Part shown: positions 7,562 to 16,656 of the stretch, piece after piece
Layout of the letters: each line of letters starts with the position of its first letter
How positions within the stretch are numbered: position 1 is the first letter of the stretch
Assembly: GCF_020564625.1 (NCBI RefSeq)
Contig: NZ_JAJBZT010000001.1
Coordinates: forward strand, 434,001 to 498,000
Length of the DNA stretch: 64,000 bases
Reading direction: 5' to 3'
Source of the DNA: Leeia speluncae
GTDB lineage: Bacteria; Pseudomonadota; Gammaproteobacteria; Burkholderiales; Leeiaceae
The notes under the pieces: generated by a model
Database searches by the model: none
Told to the model about the DNA's origin: nothing
The model's input: the letters and a program-made list of their open reading frames with translations, nothing else
Position numbers and translations under genes: made by a program

Positions 7562-8437
7562 ATGAACGACAAGCAATCAGTACAAGAAAGCTTTATTTTA
7601 ATGGTCAGCTGTAAGGGGTTATGCGGCATTGTTGCTGCAATTGGTAACTTTCTTGCTGACAGAGGTTGCTACATCACGTCTATGTCTCAGTTTGATGATG
7701 TTGAGTCAGATAGATATTTCTCCAGAGTAACTTTTACAACTAGCGCTCATCATCCCGCTTCTCTTGATGAGCTTAAAGACGCTTTCAAAGCGACAGCTGC
7801 TAGTTTTGAAATGGACTGGGATATCTATGACGCGGCTGAAAGACCAAAAGTGTTGCTGATGGTGTCTAAGTTTGACCATTGCTTACAAGATCTTTTCTAT
7901 CGTCAAAAAACGGGCGAATTAAAAATCGACATAACAGCTGTTGTTTCAAATCATGAAGATTTGCGTGAGTTTGTCGAATCAAATGATGTGCCTTTCCATT
8001 ATTTACCTGTTAATCCAGAGAATAAGGCGGCGCAAGAAAATAAGTTATTAGAGATTGTGGATTCAACTAAGAGTGAATTAGTTGTGTTAGCTCGATATAT
8101 GCAGATCTTATCAAATGATCTCTGTAGAAAACTCTCTGGGCGTGCAATCAATATTCATCACTCTTTCCTACCTGGTTTTAAAGGGGCAAAACCTTATCAC
8201 CAAGCATTTGACCGCGGTGTAAAACTGATTGGCGCGACTGCTCACTATGTCACGGCAGATCTTGATGAAGGTCCAATTATCGAACAAGTAGTCGAGCGAG
8301 TCGACCATGCTTTTATGCCTGATGACCTAGTGGCAGCAGGTAGAGATTCTGAACGTTTAGCGCTGGCAAAAGCCGTTCGTTTTCACATAGAGCGCCGTGT
8401 ATTTATGAATGGACATCGAACGGTTGTCTTTAAGTAA
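7562..8437 (+). CDS. purU: Formyltetrahydrofolate deformylase PurU
   Basis: A 291-aa protein that hydrolyses 10-formyl-THF to THF and formate, balancing one-carbon folate pools. An N-terminal ACT domain (about residues 8-85, [20 protein letters not shown]) senses an amino acid (glycine/methionine in E. coli). The C-terminal formyltransferase-like domain carries [20 protein letters not shown] and [19 protein letters not shown] with the catalytic His and Asp. The start at 7562 has GGAG 6 nt upstream. It is followed after 11 bp by folD. purU/folD pairs outside the purine genes commonly serve glycine-betaine/sarcosine demethylation, which loads THF with one-carbon units. Confidence 0.95.
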   Translation: MNDKQSVQESFILMVSCKGLCGIVAAIGNFLADRGCYITSMSQFDDVESDRYFSRVTFTTSAHHPASLDELKDAFKATAASFEMDWDIYDAAERPKVLLMVSKFDHCLQDLFYRQKTGELKIDITAVVSNHEDLREFVESNDVPFHYLPVNPENKAAQENKLLEIVDSTKSELVVLARYMQILSNDLCRKLSGRAINIHHSFLPGFKGAKPYHQAFDRGVKLIGATAHYVTADLDEGPIIEQVVERVDHAFMPDDLVAAGRDSERLALAKAVRFHIERRVFMNGHRTVVFK

Positions 8438-8448
8438 AGGGGATTGCA

Positions 8449-9312
8449 ATGAAGGCTACAGTTTTGGATGGAAAGTCTCTTTCCTTGGATATCGAGTCTA
8501 GCTTAAAAATCAAAGTTAGCAACCTTATCGAAAAAACGGGTATTACTCCAGTACTTGCAACCATTCTTGTGGGTGATGATCCATCCTCTGCGATTTATGT
8601 GCAGATGAAAGTAAATGCCTGTCACCGGGTAGGTTTGGGCTCTCGTAAGATCGTACTGCCTCAAGAAACTAGTACTGCTGAATTACTAGCTGTCATTGAC
8701 TCACTTAATCAAGATGAGAGTGTTAGAGGAATTTTGCTTCAACATCCTGTTCCTCCTCAAATTGATGAGCAGGCGTGTTTTGACAGAATCGACTTAGATA
8801 AAGACGTCGATGGTGTTACCTGCCATGGGTTCGGACGAATGAGTTTTGGCCAATTTTCTTATGGTGCAGCAACACCATCTGGCGTAATGAAATTATTGGC
8901 ATTTCATGAAGTCAATTTATCGGGGCTAAATGCAGTCGTTGTTGGTCGAAGCACGATCCTAGGCAAGCCGATGGCTCAAATGTTGTTAAATGAAAATGCG
9001 ACCGTCACCATTTGTCACTCTAGGACGAAACATTTGCCGGAAATCATTTCTAGAGCCGATTTAATTGTCGGGGCAGTCGGTAAGCCTCACTTCATCAAAT
9101 CAGCATGGATAAAGGATGGCGCAATTGTTATTGATGCCGGTTATCATCCTGGAGGCATCGGTGATATCGAAGTCAGCACACTACCAGAGAGAAGCCTAGC
9201 TTATACCCCTGTTCCAGGAGGCGTAGGCCCTATGACTATTTCTACCTTAATTTCACAAACTGTCGATTCTGCCTATCAACTCTATTTATCCGGAGATGGT
9301 AGTAGGCATTAA
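8449..9312 (+). CDS. folD: Methylene-THF dehydrogenase / cyclohydrolase FolD
   Basis: A 287-aa bifunctional enzyme: 5,10-methylene-THF to 5,10-methenyl-THF (NADP) and on to 10-formyl-THF. Seen in the sequence: [14 protein letters not shown] with the catalytic Lys, [21 protein letters not shown], the nucleotide loop [16 protein letters not shown] and [22 protein letters not shown] precedes the ATG. Placed after purU, the two enzymes would run methylene-THF to formyl-THF to formate plus THF. It is probably a second, pathway-specific copy, since the housekeeping folD is normally elsewhere. That last point is an inference. Confidence 0.95.
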   Translation: MKATVLDGKSLSLDIESSLKIKVSNLIEKTGITPVLATILVGDDPSSAIYVQMKVNACHRVGLGSRKIVLPQETSTAELLAVIDSLNQDESVRGILLQHPVPPQIDEQACFDRIDLDKDVDGVTCHGFGRMSFGQFSYGAATPSGVMKLLAFHEVNLSGLNAVVVGRSTILGKPMAQMLLNENATVTICHSRTKHLPEIISRADLIVGAVGKPHFIKSAWIKDGAIVIDAGYHPGGIGDIEVSTLPERSLAYTPVPGGVGPMTISTLISQTVDSAYQLYLSGDGSRH

Positions 9313-9368
9313 AGATTTAAATCCCCCCCGTTGGTTGTATATCGTTGCAAACTTTTGGAGAGAGTAAG

Positions 9369-10499
9369 ATGAAACATACAGCATCAACCGTGATCACTTC
9401 GGCTTTTGTATTAGGTACTTTAAGCCTAGTGTCACAGGCCGAGACCATTGTTAAATTAGGCTTTGGCTCGCCATTAACAGGCCCTCAAGCTCACTATGGC
9501 AAAGACAACTTGAATGGTGTTCAACTCGCTGTTGAAGAGTTAAATGTAAAGGGTCTGACCATTGCTGGTCAGAAAGTAAAATTTCAAATTGTGTCAGAAG
9601 ATGACCAAGCCGATCCTCGTGCGGGCACTCAAGTCGCCCAGAAATTGGTAGATCAGAAAGTGAATGCAGTGCTTGGCCATTTCAACTCTGGAGTGACAAT
9701 TCCGGCTTCGAAATTGTACTCAGAAGCAGGCATTCCTGAGTTAGCGGTTGCAACTAATCCTCAATATCTTAAGCAAGGTTTTAAATCTGCATTCCGCTTA
9801 GTCGGCAATGATGCGCTACTAGGTAAGGTTCTTGGTGAATATGCAGTGAAAACACTAAAAGCCAAAAATATTGTAGTCGTTGATGACCGTACCGCCTATG
9901 GCCAAGGCTTAGCAGATGAGTTTGAAAAAGCAGTGAAGACCAATGGAGGGACCGTTTCACGCCGTGAGTTTACAACGGATAAATCTACAGATTTCACTTC
10001 TATTCTAACCTCTCTTAAAGCGAATAAACCGGAAGTGCTTTTCTATGGTGGCGCAGATGCGCAAGGTGCTCCAATGGTAAAACAAATGCAATCACTCGGT
10101 ATTTCGGCCAAGATCATGGGTGGGGATATGCTCAATACAGACCAGTTTATTGAGTTAGCTGGTGGAAAAGCTGCTGAGGGACACTTTTCGGCTGTATCAG
10201 GCGCACCAATTGATCGCCAGCCCGGTGGACCGGCGTTTGAGAAGAAATATAAGCAGCGTTACAAACAAGATGTGGTTCTGTTTGCACCTCAGTTCTACGA
10301 TGCTGCCTACCTAGTTGCTGAAGCAATGAAAAAAGCAAACAGTGTCGAGCCTGCAAAGTATTTGCCTGCGCTGCAAAAAATTAACTATGCAGGTGTAACT
10401 GGCCAATTCCAATTTGACAATAACGGTGAGCCTAAAAATGCACCAGTTACTATTTATCAAGTGAAAAACGGCAAATGGACAGTTGTGGCTGTTAAATAG
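9369..10499 (+). CDS. Branched-chain-amino-acid-type ABC substrate-binding protein
   Basis: A 376-aa periplasmic binding protein of the LivJ/LivK class. The signal peptide spans about residues 1-24 (MKHTASTVITSAF..VSQA, then ETIVKLG). The mature part opens GFGSPLTGPQAHYGKDNLNG and contains ILTSLKANKPEVLFYGG, both typical of the Peripla_BP_6 fold. GGAGAG lies before the ATG at 9369. No permease or ATPase genes are adjacent, so it must dock with a transporter encoded elsewhere or be an orphan. Its position after purU-folD suggests the ligand may be a one-carbon donor such as a methylated glycine, but LivK-type proteins bind many amino acids and amides. Confidence 0.85.
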   Translation: MKHTASTVITSAFVLGTLSLVSQAETIVKLGFGSPLTGPQAHYGKDNLNGVQLAVEELNVKGLTIAGQKVKFQIVSEDDQADPRAGTQVAQKLVDQKVNAVLGHFNSGVTIPASKLYSEAGIPELAVATNPQYLKQGFKSAFRLVGNDALLGKVLGEYAVKTLKAKNIVVVDDRTAYGQGLADEFEKAVKTNGGTVSRREFTTDKSTDFTSILTSLKANKPEVLFYGGADAQGAPMVKQMQSLGISAKIMGGDMLNTDQFIELAGGKAAEGHFSAVSGAPIDRQPGGPAFEKKYKQRYKQDVVLFAPQFYDAAYLVAEAMKKANSVEPAKYLPALQKINYAGVTGQFQFDNNGEPKNAPVTIYQVKNGKWTVVAVK

Positions 10500-10530
10500 T
10501 TGGGGGACAGATGAAAGTCTGTTAGCTCTT

Positions 10531-10562
10531 TGCCAGACCAAGCCTTGGTCTGGCATTTTTTT
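10531..10562 (+). terminator. Strong intrinsic terminator
   Basis: TGCCAGACCAA, loop GCC, TTGGTCTGGCA (10531-10555): an 11-bp perfect stem followed by seven T. It closes the purU-folD-binding-protein operon. Confidence 0.9.
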
Positions 10563-10600
10563 AATTGTGTTTAACAACGCTCGCATTCAAGGCTTTTAGA

Positions 10601-11635
10601 ATGGCTGTTTACTCTTCTGGCGGGCAGGACAGCAATGCTTCGCCAATTCGTATCATTCGCTTTGGCTTTATCTTGTCTCCACAGTTTACACTCGGAGCAT
10701 TTTCGAATTTTTTGGATGTGATTGAGCTTGCAAGAAAGCAAAGCTTAGCAAGCTCCTCAACAATTCGTATTGAATGGGATGTGATTAGTCACGATGTGCA
10801 ACCAATAAAATCCAGTGCACAGTTATGTTTAGTACCGACTACGCTGATAAGGCAACGCATACATTATGATTATCTTGTGATCGTTGGTGGATTATTAAAT
10901 GAGTCTAATAAACTACCGACAGTGACTAATCAATTTATTCAATCTGCCGCAGCTAACCAAACAACGCTAATAGGGATTTGTACGGGTACATTTATATTAG
11001 CTAGATTAGGTCTATTTACGTCTGCAAGAGTCTGCATCAGTTGGTTTCATCATCAACAATTTGTTAGTGAGTTCCCCCAATTACGCTGTAGTTCTGATCG
11101 GCTATATCACGTGGAGCCTGGCAGAATTACTTGTGCAGGCGGTGTTGGTGCACTTCATCTTGCAGCGTATTTAATTGAACAACACTTTGGAAAATTTTCT
11201 GCATTGCAAGCACTTCGTGAGTTGCAATCTGATTTTCCATTACCGCCCAATACCTTGCAACCGCCACCATCTCTTGTTACTCAAGTTCAAAATGCCAAAC
11301 TCAAAAAAGCGATATTACATTTTGAACAAAGAATACGGCATCCGTTTTCAATGGATGAAGTGGCAAATGAATTAAGCCTGAGTACTCGTCATTTGGAAAG
11401 ACTATTTATGAGAGAGTTAAAGCTTAGTCCAACCCAGTTTTTTATAAAACTTAGACTAAACCATGCCTATCAGCTCATCAAGTATAGTAACCACTCAATT
11501 TCGTATATTGCTTTTGAGGCAGGTTTTTCTGACTTACCGTACTTTTGTCGCCGTTTTAAAGAAGAATTTGGTTTCTCTGCGTCTGAATTAAGGAAGAACC
11601 ATCATACTTTAGTAGCTGAAACGACGTTGCAATGA
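10601..11635 (+). CDS. GlxA-family AraC-type transcriptional regulator, copy 1
   Basis: A 344-aa protein with an N-terminal DJ-1/PfpI-like (class I amidotransferase-like) sensory domain (about residues 10-190; GICTGTFILARLGL around the nucleophile-elbow position) and a C-terminal AraC double HTH (about 225-325; FSMDEVANELSLSTRHLERL and ISYIAFEAGFSDLPYFCRRF). GlxA-type regulators include GbdR and CdhR, which control glycine-betaine and carnitine catabolism. The start at 10601 has AAGG upstream. Its stop overlaps the start of a second GlxA-type gene (ATGA). The target is probably the neighbouring one-carbon operon. Confidence 0.9.
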   Translation: MAVYSSGGQDSNASPIRIIRFGFILSPQFTLGAFSNFLDVIELARKQSLASSSTIRIEWDVISHDVQPIKSSAQLCLVPTTLIRQRIHYDYLVIVGGLLNESNKLPTVTNQFIQSAAANQTTLIGICTGTFILARLGLFTSARVCISWFHHQQFVSEFPQLRCSSDRLYHVEPGRITCAGGVGALHLAAYLIEQHFGKFSALQALRELQSDFPLPPNTLQPPPSLVTQVQNAKLKKAILHFEQRIRHPFSMDEVANELSLSTRHLERLFMRELKLSPTQFFIKLRLNHAYQLIKYSNHSISYIAFEAGFSDLPYFCRRFKEEFGFSASELRKNHHTLVAETTLQ

Positions 11636-12633
11636 AACCGCTTAAACAAATCTCAATTGGGTTTATCTTAGATCATGGCTTTACATTAAGTACACTTGCC
11701 AATTTTCTTGATGCAATACGTTTAGCTTCAGATGATCAGGATCAAAGTCGCCAGTTTCGGTTTACCTGGGATATTGTTTCTTCCTCAGGCCAGTACATTC
11801 GTACAAGTAGTAAACTGGAACTCATCCCAACCAAAAAGCTTGAGGATCACTTGCTATATGATTATTTAGTTATCATTGGCGGGACGCCCAGTGAGCTCTC
11901 GTTACTAGATGATTCAATGCTGAAGTTGATTGAGAACCACTGGAAAAGAAATAAACGTATTGTTGGTCTTGGCGGTGGAGTATTTCTACTTGCTCAAAGC
12001 ACTAAATTAAGAGGATATCAATTTTGCGTAAGTCGCTCTCAATTTCATGAATTCACTTCTAGTTACCCTGAAATTCATGCAAGTAGTGAGGCGTTATTTT
12101 TACAAGATAGGAATCTATATACATGTGCAGGCGGGATTGGCACTGCCCAATTGGCCGCGCAGTTGATTACCAGTCATTATGGAAAGATGATTGCAGAAAA
12201 ATCATTGAGAATCATGATTGAAAACATAAATCATGATGAAGTGCAAACCCAGCCATCTGCACTGGTTCAACAACGTATCAATAATCGTAACGTACGGATT
12301 GCAACTGAAATTATTGAGAAAAACTTAAAAACGCCCCTGACTATTCCAGACATTGCTAATCAGATAAATATTAGTACGCGCCAATTAGAACGTTTGTTTA
12401 TTAGTGAAATGGGTTTAACGCCTGCAGAATACATTAAGAAGACAAGAATGCACTTGGCGCTAAAATATCTACTCAATACAGACTTTGCGATTGAACATAT
12501 TGCTAAGGACACTGGGTTTCTTTCTAATTCACACTTCTCTAAAGCATTTCGACAAGCCTTTCAATGTACTCCCAGAGAGATGAGAAAACGATCCATTCAG
12601 AATGGCGCAACCAATTTTCAACGTTTCGATTAA
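11632..12633 (+). CDS. GlxA-family AraC-type transcriptional regulator, copy 2
   Basis: A 333-aa paralogue of the preceding gene with the same layout: a DJ-1/PfpI-like domain (about 5-185; GLGGGVFLLAQS replaces the GICTG of copy 1, so the cysteine is missing) and an AraC HTH (about 220-320; LTIPDIANQINISTRQLERL, IEHIAKDTGFLSNSHFSKAF). It is translationally coupled to copy 1 by a 4-bp overlap. Loss of the elbow Cys does not preclude function, since these domains sense ligands and do not catalyse. Two coupled GlxA regulators are unusual; they could form a heteromeric regulator or respond to two related methylamines. Confidence 0.88.
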   Translation: MKPLKQISIGFILDHGFTLSTLANFLDAIRLASDDQDQSRQFRFTWDIVSSSGQYIRTSSKLELIPTKKLEDHLLYDYLVIIGGTPSELSLLDDSMLKLIENHWKRNKRIVGLGGGVFLLAQSTKLRGYQFCVSRSQFHEFTSSYPEIHASSEALFLQDRNLYTCAGGIGTAQLAAQLITSHYGKMIAEKSLRIMIENINHDEVQTQPSALVQQRINNRNVRIATEIIEKNLKTPLTIPDIANQINISTRQLERLFISEMGLTPAEYIKKTRMHLALKYLLNTDFAIEHIAKDTGFLSNSHFSKAFRQAFQCTPREMRKRSIQNGATNFQRFD

Positions 12634-12647
12634 TGTGAAGAAACTCA

Positions 12648-13580
12648 CTACTGGAGTGATGGACTAGACGGGTAGCAAAGTTGTGTTTTTAAGAAGTCAA
12701 CAAAAGCGCGAACACGTGCTGATAAATGTCGGTTTTGTGGATATGTCACTGAAAATTGTCGAGATCTTCCTCCATAGGACTTCAGCACTTCTACTAACTC
12801 TCCACGGGCTAATGCAGGTTCAGCGATAAAATGATATGTCTGGAATAATCCGCCACCTGCTAGTCCCCAACTGATACAGCCGAAAGCATCCTCATGGATG
12901 CGAAAACGGCTATTAAATTGATAATCCATTGGCTCACCATTAGGCATATTTAATATCCAAGGCATGATTCGGCCTGTTGATGGAAGAACAAATTGTAAAC
13001 AATCGTGGTTTGATAAATCATTCAGGTGTTCTGGCATACCATGCTCCTGAAGATATTCTGGTGTAGCAAAGATCCCGACCGTTGCATCTTCCAATTTGTG
13101 TGCAATTAAGCGGGTGTCTTGTGGTGTACCAATCCGTATGGCAAGGTCGTATCCTTCTTCCACAATGTCTGCAACTCGGTTCGATAAACTAATTTCGAGT
13201 TCAATCTGTGGATAAGCGGAAGTAAATTTCTTCAAAATTGGCAGTAGGCGATAGTTTGCATATAAGGTTCCAACACTTATCCGCAATAATCCACTTGGGA
13301 CTTTCTGCTGGCCGGTAATAATCCGTTCCGCCTCTGCAATCTGTTCGAGTGCTTGTTTGCATTCATTCCAATATAACTCACCTTCACGAGTCAATCTCAC
13401 TAGCCGTGTGGTTCGCGAGAATAGACGAACACCCAAGCGTTCTTCTAGTCGCTTGATTGACCTGCTAACAGACGCAGGTGTTAGTCCAAGTGTTTCGGCT
13501 GCTGTAGAGAAGCTCTGAAATTCTGCTGCTTTGCAAAATAACTCGATAGTACCTACTTGTGTTGAATCAAATGCTCTCAT
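12648..13580 (-). CDS. LysR-family transcriptional regulator
   Basis: A 310-aa protein. The winged HTH lies in residues 9-66 (TIELFCKAAEFQSFSTAAETL, ASVSRSIKRLEERLGVRLF) and the LysR substrate-binding domain in about 95-295. It is transcribed divergently from the SRPBCC gene with 106 bp between starts, the usual LysR arrangement in which the regulator acts on its divergent neighbour. It converges on the second GlxA-type gene. The targets are probably the SRPBCC, OYE and dehydrogenase genes on the plus strand. Inducer unknown. Confidence 0.9.
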   Translation of the reverse strand: MRAFDSTQVGTIELFCKAAEFQSFSTAAETLGLTPASVSRSIKRLEERLGVRLFSRTTRLVRLTREGELYWNECKQALEQIAEAERIITGQQKVPSGLLRISVGTLYANYRLLPILKKFTSAYPQIELEISLSNRVADIVEEGYDLAIRIGTPQDTRLIAHKLEDATVGIFATPEYLQEHGMPEHLNDLSNHDCLQFVLPSTGRIMPWILNMPNGEPMDYQFNSRFRIHEDAFGCISWGLAGGGLFQTYHFIAEPALARGELVEVLKSYGGRSRQFSVTYPQNRHLSARVRAFVDFLKTQLCYPSSPSLQ

Positions 13581-13686
13581 TTTGTTCTTCTATGTAATAA
13601 ATTAATTGATTTTACTGCTATTTATTTGAGTGTATGTAATTAGTACAGTATCGCTCATCAATTAATTAGATTCAAAGGAAAACTTT

Positions 13687-14208
13687 ATGAGCGACATCAT
13701 TTGGCCAGCAGGTTATGTACCAGGGTTTACTGACAATTATTGCTCTAACGAAGTCATTGTCACCGGCGTATCAATCGAGAGCGTTTGGACATTACTCAAT
13801 ACACCGCATCTATGGCCTACTTATTACGCTAATTCAGCAAATACCCGCTTTTATGATGACAAAGGTCCGGAACTTGCTAATGGCGATCGTTTTTACTTCG
13901 AAACATTTGGCTTCCCTGTTGAAGCGCAGGTTGTCGAGCATGTGCCGCCTGTACTAGGTCAAGCTGCAAGAATCGCTTGGCATGGCTGGGCAGGCAATAC
14001 GGAAGAGGATCGTCTAGATGTCCATCATGCATGGTTAATTGAAGAACTGTCTGGTGGCCGTCTTCGTATTCTTACTCAAGAAACACAATTAGGAAAACCT
14101 GCGCTAGCACTTGCTAAAGCTAAACCTAATCCAATGATTAATGGGCATCAAGATTGGTTGGATGGGCTTGTGGCGGAAGCATTGAATACAAGCAAATCCA
14201 ATAATTAA
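13687..14208 (+). CDS. SRPBCC-fold (polyketide cyclase / START-like) protein
   Basis: A 173-aa protein with the helix-grip SRPBCC pattern: 'ESVWTLLNTPHLWPTYYANS' near the N-terminus (the wxxlxdwexwpxw-type motif), a central beta-rich part with FGFPVEAQVVEHVPP, and a long C-terminal helix. Members bind hydrophobic ligands or catalyse cyclisation or hydrolysis; this one is uncharacterised. AAAGGA precedes the ATG. It is divergent from a LysR regulator and followed by its own terminator, so it is probably a single-gene, LysR-controlled unit. Confidence 0.75.
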   Translation: MSDIIWPAGYVPGFTDNYCSNEVIVTGVSIESVWTLLNTPHLWPTYYANSANTRFYDDKGPELANGDRFYFETFGFPVEAQVVEHVPPVLGQAARIAWHGWAGNTEEDRLDVHHAWLIEELSGGRLRILTQETQLGKPALALAKAKPNPMINGHQDWLDGLVAEALNTSKSNN

Positions 14209-14224
14209 TCATAACGAATTTATC

Positions 14225-14259
14225 AGCCAACAATACTCAGGTGATGTTGGCTTTTTTTA
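14225..14259 (+). terminator. Intrinsic terminator after the SRPBCC gene
   Basis: AGCCAACA (14225-14232), 12-nt loop, TGTTGGCT (14245-14252), then seven T. Confidence 0.8.
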
Positions 14260-14279
14260 TATTGGGATGAGTAACCGGA

Positions 14280-15413
14280 ATGTCAGTTTTATTTTCCCCT
14301 TTTGAGCTAAATGGTATCAAGCTTCGCAATCGAATCGCTGTACCGCCTATGTGCCAATATAGTGCGGTTAATGGTTATACAAATGATTGGCATCAGACGC
14401 ATTATGCGAGCATTGCTCGAGGAGGAGCCGGCCTGGTAATCGTAGAGGCAACCGCCGTTTCTCCTGAAGGACGAATTACCCCTAGTTGCCTTGGACTATG
14501 GGAGGATGGTCAAAAAGAAGGGTTATCCATTATTGCTTCTTCTATCAAGAAAGCTGGTGCTGTACCAGGAATACAAATTGCGCATGCAGGAAGAAAAGCT
14601 TGTGCAAATCGTCCGTGGGAGGGGGATGATCATATCCCTTCCGATGCGCCAGAAGCATGGGAGACGATTGCGCCTTCTGCCATACCATTTGGTGGTGGAT
14701 TAAATCGCACACCACGAAAGATGACACTCGAAGATATTGAACGCGTAAAGGCTGACTTTGTTGCTGCCGCACGCCGTGCGAAAGAATCGGGCTTCGAATG
14801 GTTAGAGCTTCATTTTGCACATGGCTATTTGGCACAATCCTTTTTTTCAGATCACTCCAATCAACGTGTGGATCACTATGGTGGTAGCTTTGAGAATCGC
14901 GCTAGATTTATTTTGGAAACACTAGAGGCTGTTCGAGACATTTGGCCTGCAAAATTTGCCCTAACAGCACGATTGGGTGTTATTGAATATGATGGTCGGG
15001 ACACAGAGACACTTGAAGAATCAATAGAGCTTGCTCGAAGAATGCGCGTTCTAGGAATTGATCTGTTGAATGTGAGTGTTAATTTTGTGATTCCAGATAC
15101 TCATATTCCTTGGGGCGAAACTGCATTCTTGGCTCCAATCGCTGCTAGCGTCAAACGAGAAGCCAATATCCCCGTTGCATCTAGTTGGGGGTTAGATAAC
15201 CCATTCGTTGCCCAGCAGGTTGTAGAAAGTGGACAAATGGATTTAGTGATGATTGGACGAGCAATGCTTGCGAATCCTCATTATCCTCATCTGCTTGCTC
15301 ATGCGCTTGAAATTAAACACCCCGACTGGACTCTACCTGCACCCTATGCTCACTGGTTAGAGCGATATCGCGGCGCTGCTCAATATCCAGTGAGGCTTTT
15401 AGGTGACGCCTAA
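14280..15413 (+). CDS. Old Yellow Enzyme, XenA/YqjM-type ene-reductase
   Basis: A 377-aa FMN flavoprotein of the thermophilic-like or YqjM/XenA class, different from the NemA-like enzyme at 4606. Seen in the sequence: VPPMCQYSA with the class-defining Cys25, HAGRKAC, LHFAHGYLAQSFFSD with the His/His pair, GGSFENRARF, and VMIGRAMLANPH. XenA-type enzymes reduce enones, nitro compounds and quinones with NADPH; Cys25 tunes the flavin potential. It is followed after 60 bp by a dehydrogenase gene, and the two are probably co-transcribed. The LysR gene upstream is the likely regulator. Confidence 0.9.
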   Translation: MSVLFSPFELNGIKLRNRIAVPPMCQYSAVNGYTNDWHQTHYASIARGGAGLVIVEATAVSPEGRITPSCLGLWEDGQKEGLSIIASSIKKAGAVPGIQIAHAGRKACANRPWEGDDHIPSDAPEAWETIAPSAIPFGGGLNRTPRKMTLEDIERVKADFVAAARRAKESGFEWLELHFAHGYLAQSFFSDHSNQRVDHYGGSFENRARFILETLEAVRDIWPAKFALTARLGVIEYDGRDTETLEESIELARRMRVLGIDLLNVSVNFVIPDTHIPWGETAFLAPIAASVKREANIPVASSWGLDNPFVAQQVVESGQMDLVMIGRAMLANPHYPHLLAHALEIKHPDWTLPAPYAHWLERYRGAAQYPVRLLGDA

Positions 15414-15473
15414 AAATACCTGCTCTCTATCTCTGCTTGAATAGTCGATTATTAAAAACTGAAAGGAAATTAG

Positions 15474-16340
15474 ATGAGCCAAATTGCGTTTCTTGGACTG
15501 GGTGCGATGGGGTCTCGAATGGCCGCCAATCTTCTTCGTGCTGGATACTCGTTAACTGTTTGGAATCGAAGTAATGAACCTACTTATCCATTACTGCATC
15601 AAGGGGCAAAAGTTGCACGATCTCCGAAAGAGGCTGTAGCTGGAGCTGATTTCGCGATTTCTATGCTACGAGATGATGAAGCGTCAAGACATGTATGGCT
15701 AGATCGGGAGGGTGGCGCACTTGCAGGAATGAAAACGGGTGCTATCGCGATTGAAAGCTCAACGTTAACACCACGGTGGATCAAGCAATTTGGTGAGACA
15801 GCAGCAGAAAAAGGGATCGACTTGTTGGAGGCACCTGTTTCTGGAAGCACACCCCAAGCCGAGATGGCACAACTTATTTATCTAGTTGGAGGAAAAAGTA
15901 CTACATTAAACCAATGTGATTTTCTTCTTAGAGAAATGGGTTCTTCAATCCAATATGTTGGCGAACTAGGCAATGGTGCTTTAGCAAAGCTCTGTACTAA
16001 TACAATGTTAGGCATTCAGCTAACCACATTGGCTGAACTAATCGGTATTCTCCAGAAATGCGGGGCAGATGTTTCTCAGGTTTTATCCGCCGTTGCTACA
16101 ACTCCTGTGTGGAGTGTGGTTGCCGGTCGGCTTGCTACTTCAATGCAAGCGGGTAACTTTAATCCGCAATTCCCAATTTCACTGATTGAAAAAGACTTTA
16201 ACTATATTTTGAATGTAGTCGAGAGTGACTCATTTACGCCGACAATTCAAGCAGCAAGAGATGTATTTCATGAGGCAGAAGCTAAAGGTTTAGGAAACCA
16301 AAACATGACAGCTATTGTGAAGCTATTTGCATCTGTTTAG
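15474..16340 (+). CDS. 3-hydroxyisobutyrate-dehydrogenase-family NAD(P) oxidoreductase
   Basis: A 288-aa beta-hydroxyacid dehydrogenase. The N-terminal Rossmann loop is FLGLGAMGSRMAANLL (residues 5-20); SSTL (95-98) and EAPVSGSTPQA (119-129) are the substrate loops; the catalytic Lys172 is in GALAKLCTNTMLG. The family oxidises 3-hydroxyisobutyrate, tartronate semialdehyde or related beta-hydroxyacids, or acts as a succinic/glyoxylate semialdehyde reductase; the sequence does not decide between these. AAAGGA lies at the ATG. It is downstream of the XenA-like gene and is closed by a long hairpin. Confidence 0.85.
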   Translation: MSQIAFLGLGAMGSRMAANLLRAGYSLTVWNRSNEPTYPLLHQGAKVARSPKEAVAGADFAISMLRDDEASRHVWLDREGGALAGMKTGAIAIESSTLTPRWIKQFGETAAEKGIDLLEAPVSGSTPQAEMAQLIYLVGGKSTTLNQCDFLLREMGSSIQYVGELGNGALAKLCTNTMLGIQLTTLAELIGILQKCGADVSQVLSAVATTPVWSVVAGRLATSMQAGNFNPQFPISLIEKDFNYILNVVESDSFTPTIQAARDVFHEAEAKGLGNQNMTAIVKLFASV

Positions 16341-16346
16341 TTGTTA

Positions 16347-16387
16347 CTATCCATAGATATCACCTTTATGTTGATATCTATGGATAG
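16347..16387 (+). terminator. 16-bp perfect hairpin after the dehydrogenase gene
   Basis: CTATCCATAGATATCA (16347-16362), 9-nt loop, TGATATCTATGGATAG (16372-16387). The stem is perfect, but no T-run follows. It lies 6 bp after the stop codon, so a terminator or mRNA 3'-stabilising stem is likely. Confidence 0.6.
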
Positions 16388-16609
16388 ATCATGATGGCCA
16401 CTCTAAAATAATTCGTCTAAATTCCCCCAATATTATGATGTATCGGTTGTACTTAGAGTTCACCCTGAGAGATCACCGTTGATGGCTCTGCTATAAAAGT
16501 ATTCGCATCATGAAAAGAGATCATACTCTCGTTGAGTATTCCTCTTGATGCATTAATTCGTTCACTTTGTGCTTCATGCCTCAGAGATGAGTCAAGGTTA
16601 AGCCAAGCA

Positions 16610-16656
16610 ACCCGGGCAACGAGATTGTTGCCCGGGTCTGAGTGGTAATTTTTTCC
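16610..16656 (+). terminator. GC-rich terminator-like hairpin at the edge of the hairpin-dense region
   Basis: ACCCGGGCAAC (16610-16620), loop GAGATT, GTTGCCCGGGT (16627-16637): an 11-bp perfect stem, with a T6 run 12 nt further on (TAATTTTTTCC). It either stops transcription from the left or marks the outer border of the structured region that follows. Confidence 0.6.

Noticed and set aside
9369-10499. Calling the binding protein LivK or LivJ
   Set aside because: The fold fits, but without linked permeases and with a one-carbon context the ligand is not clear, so no symbol is given.
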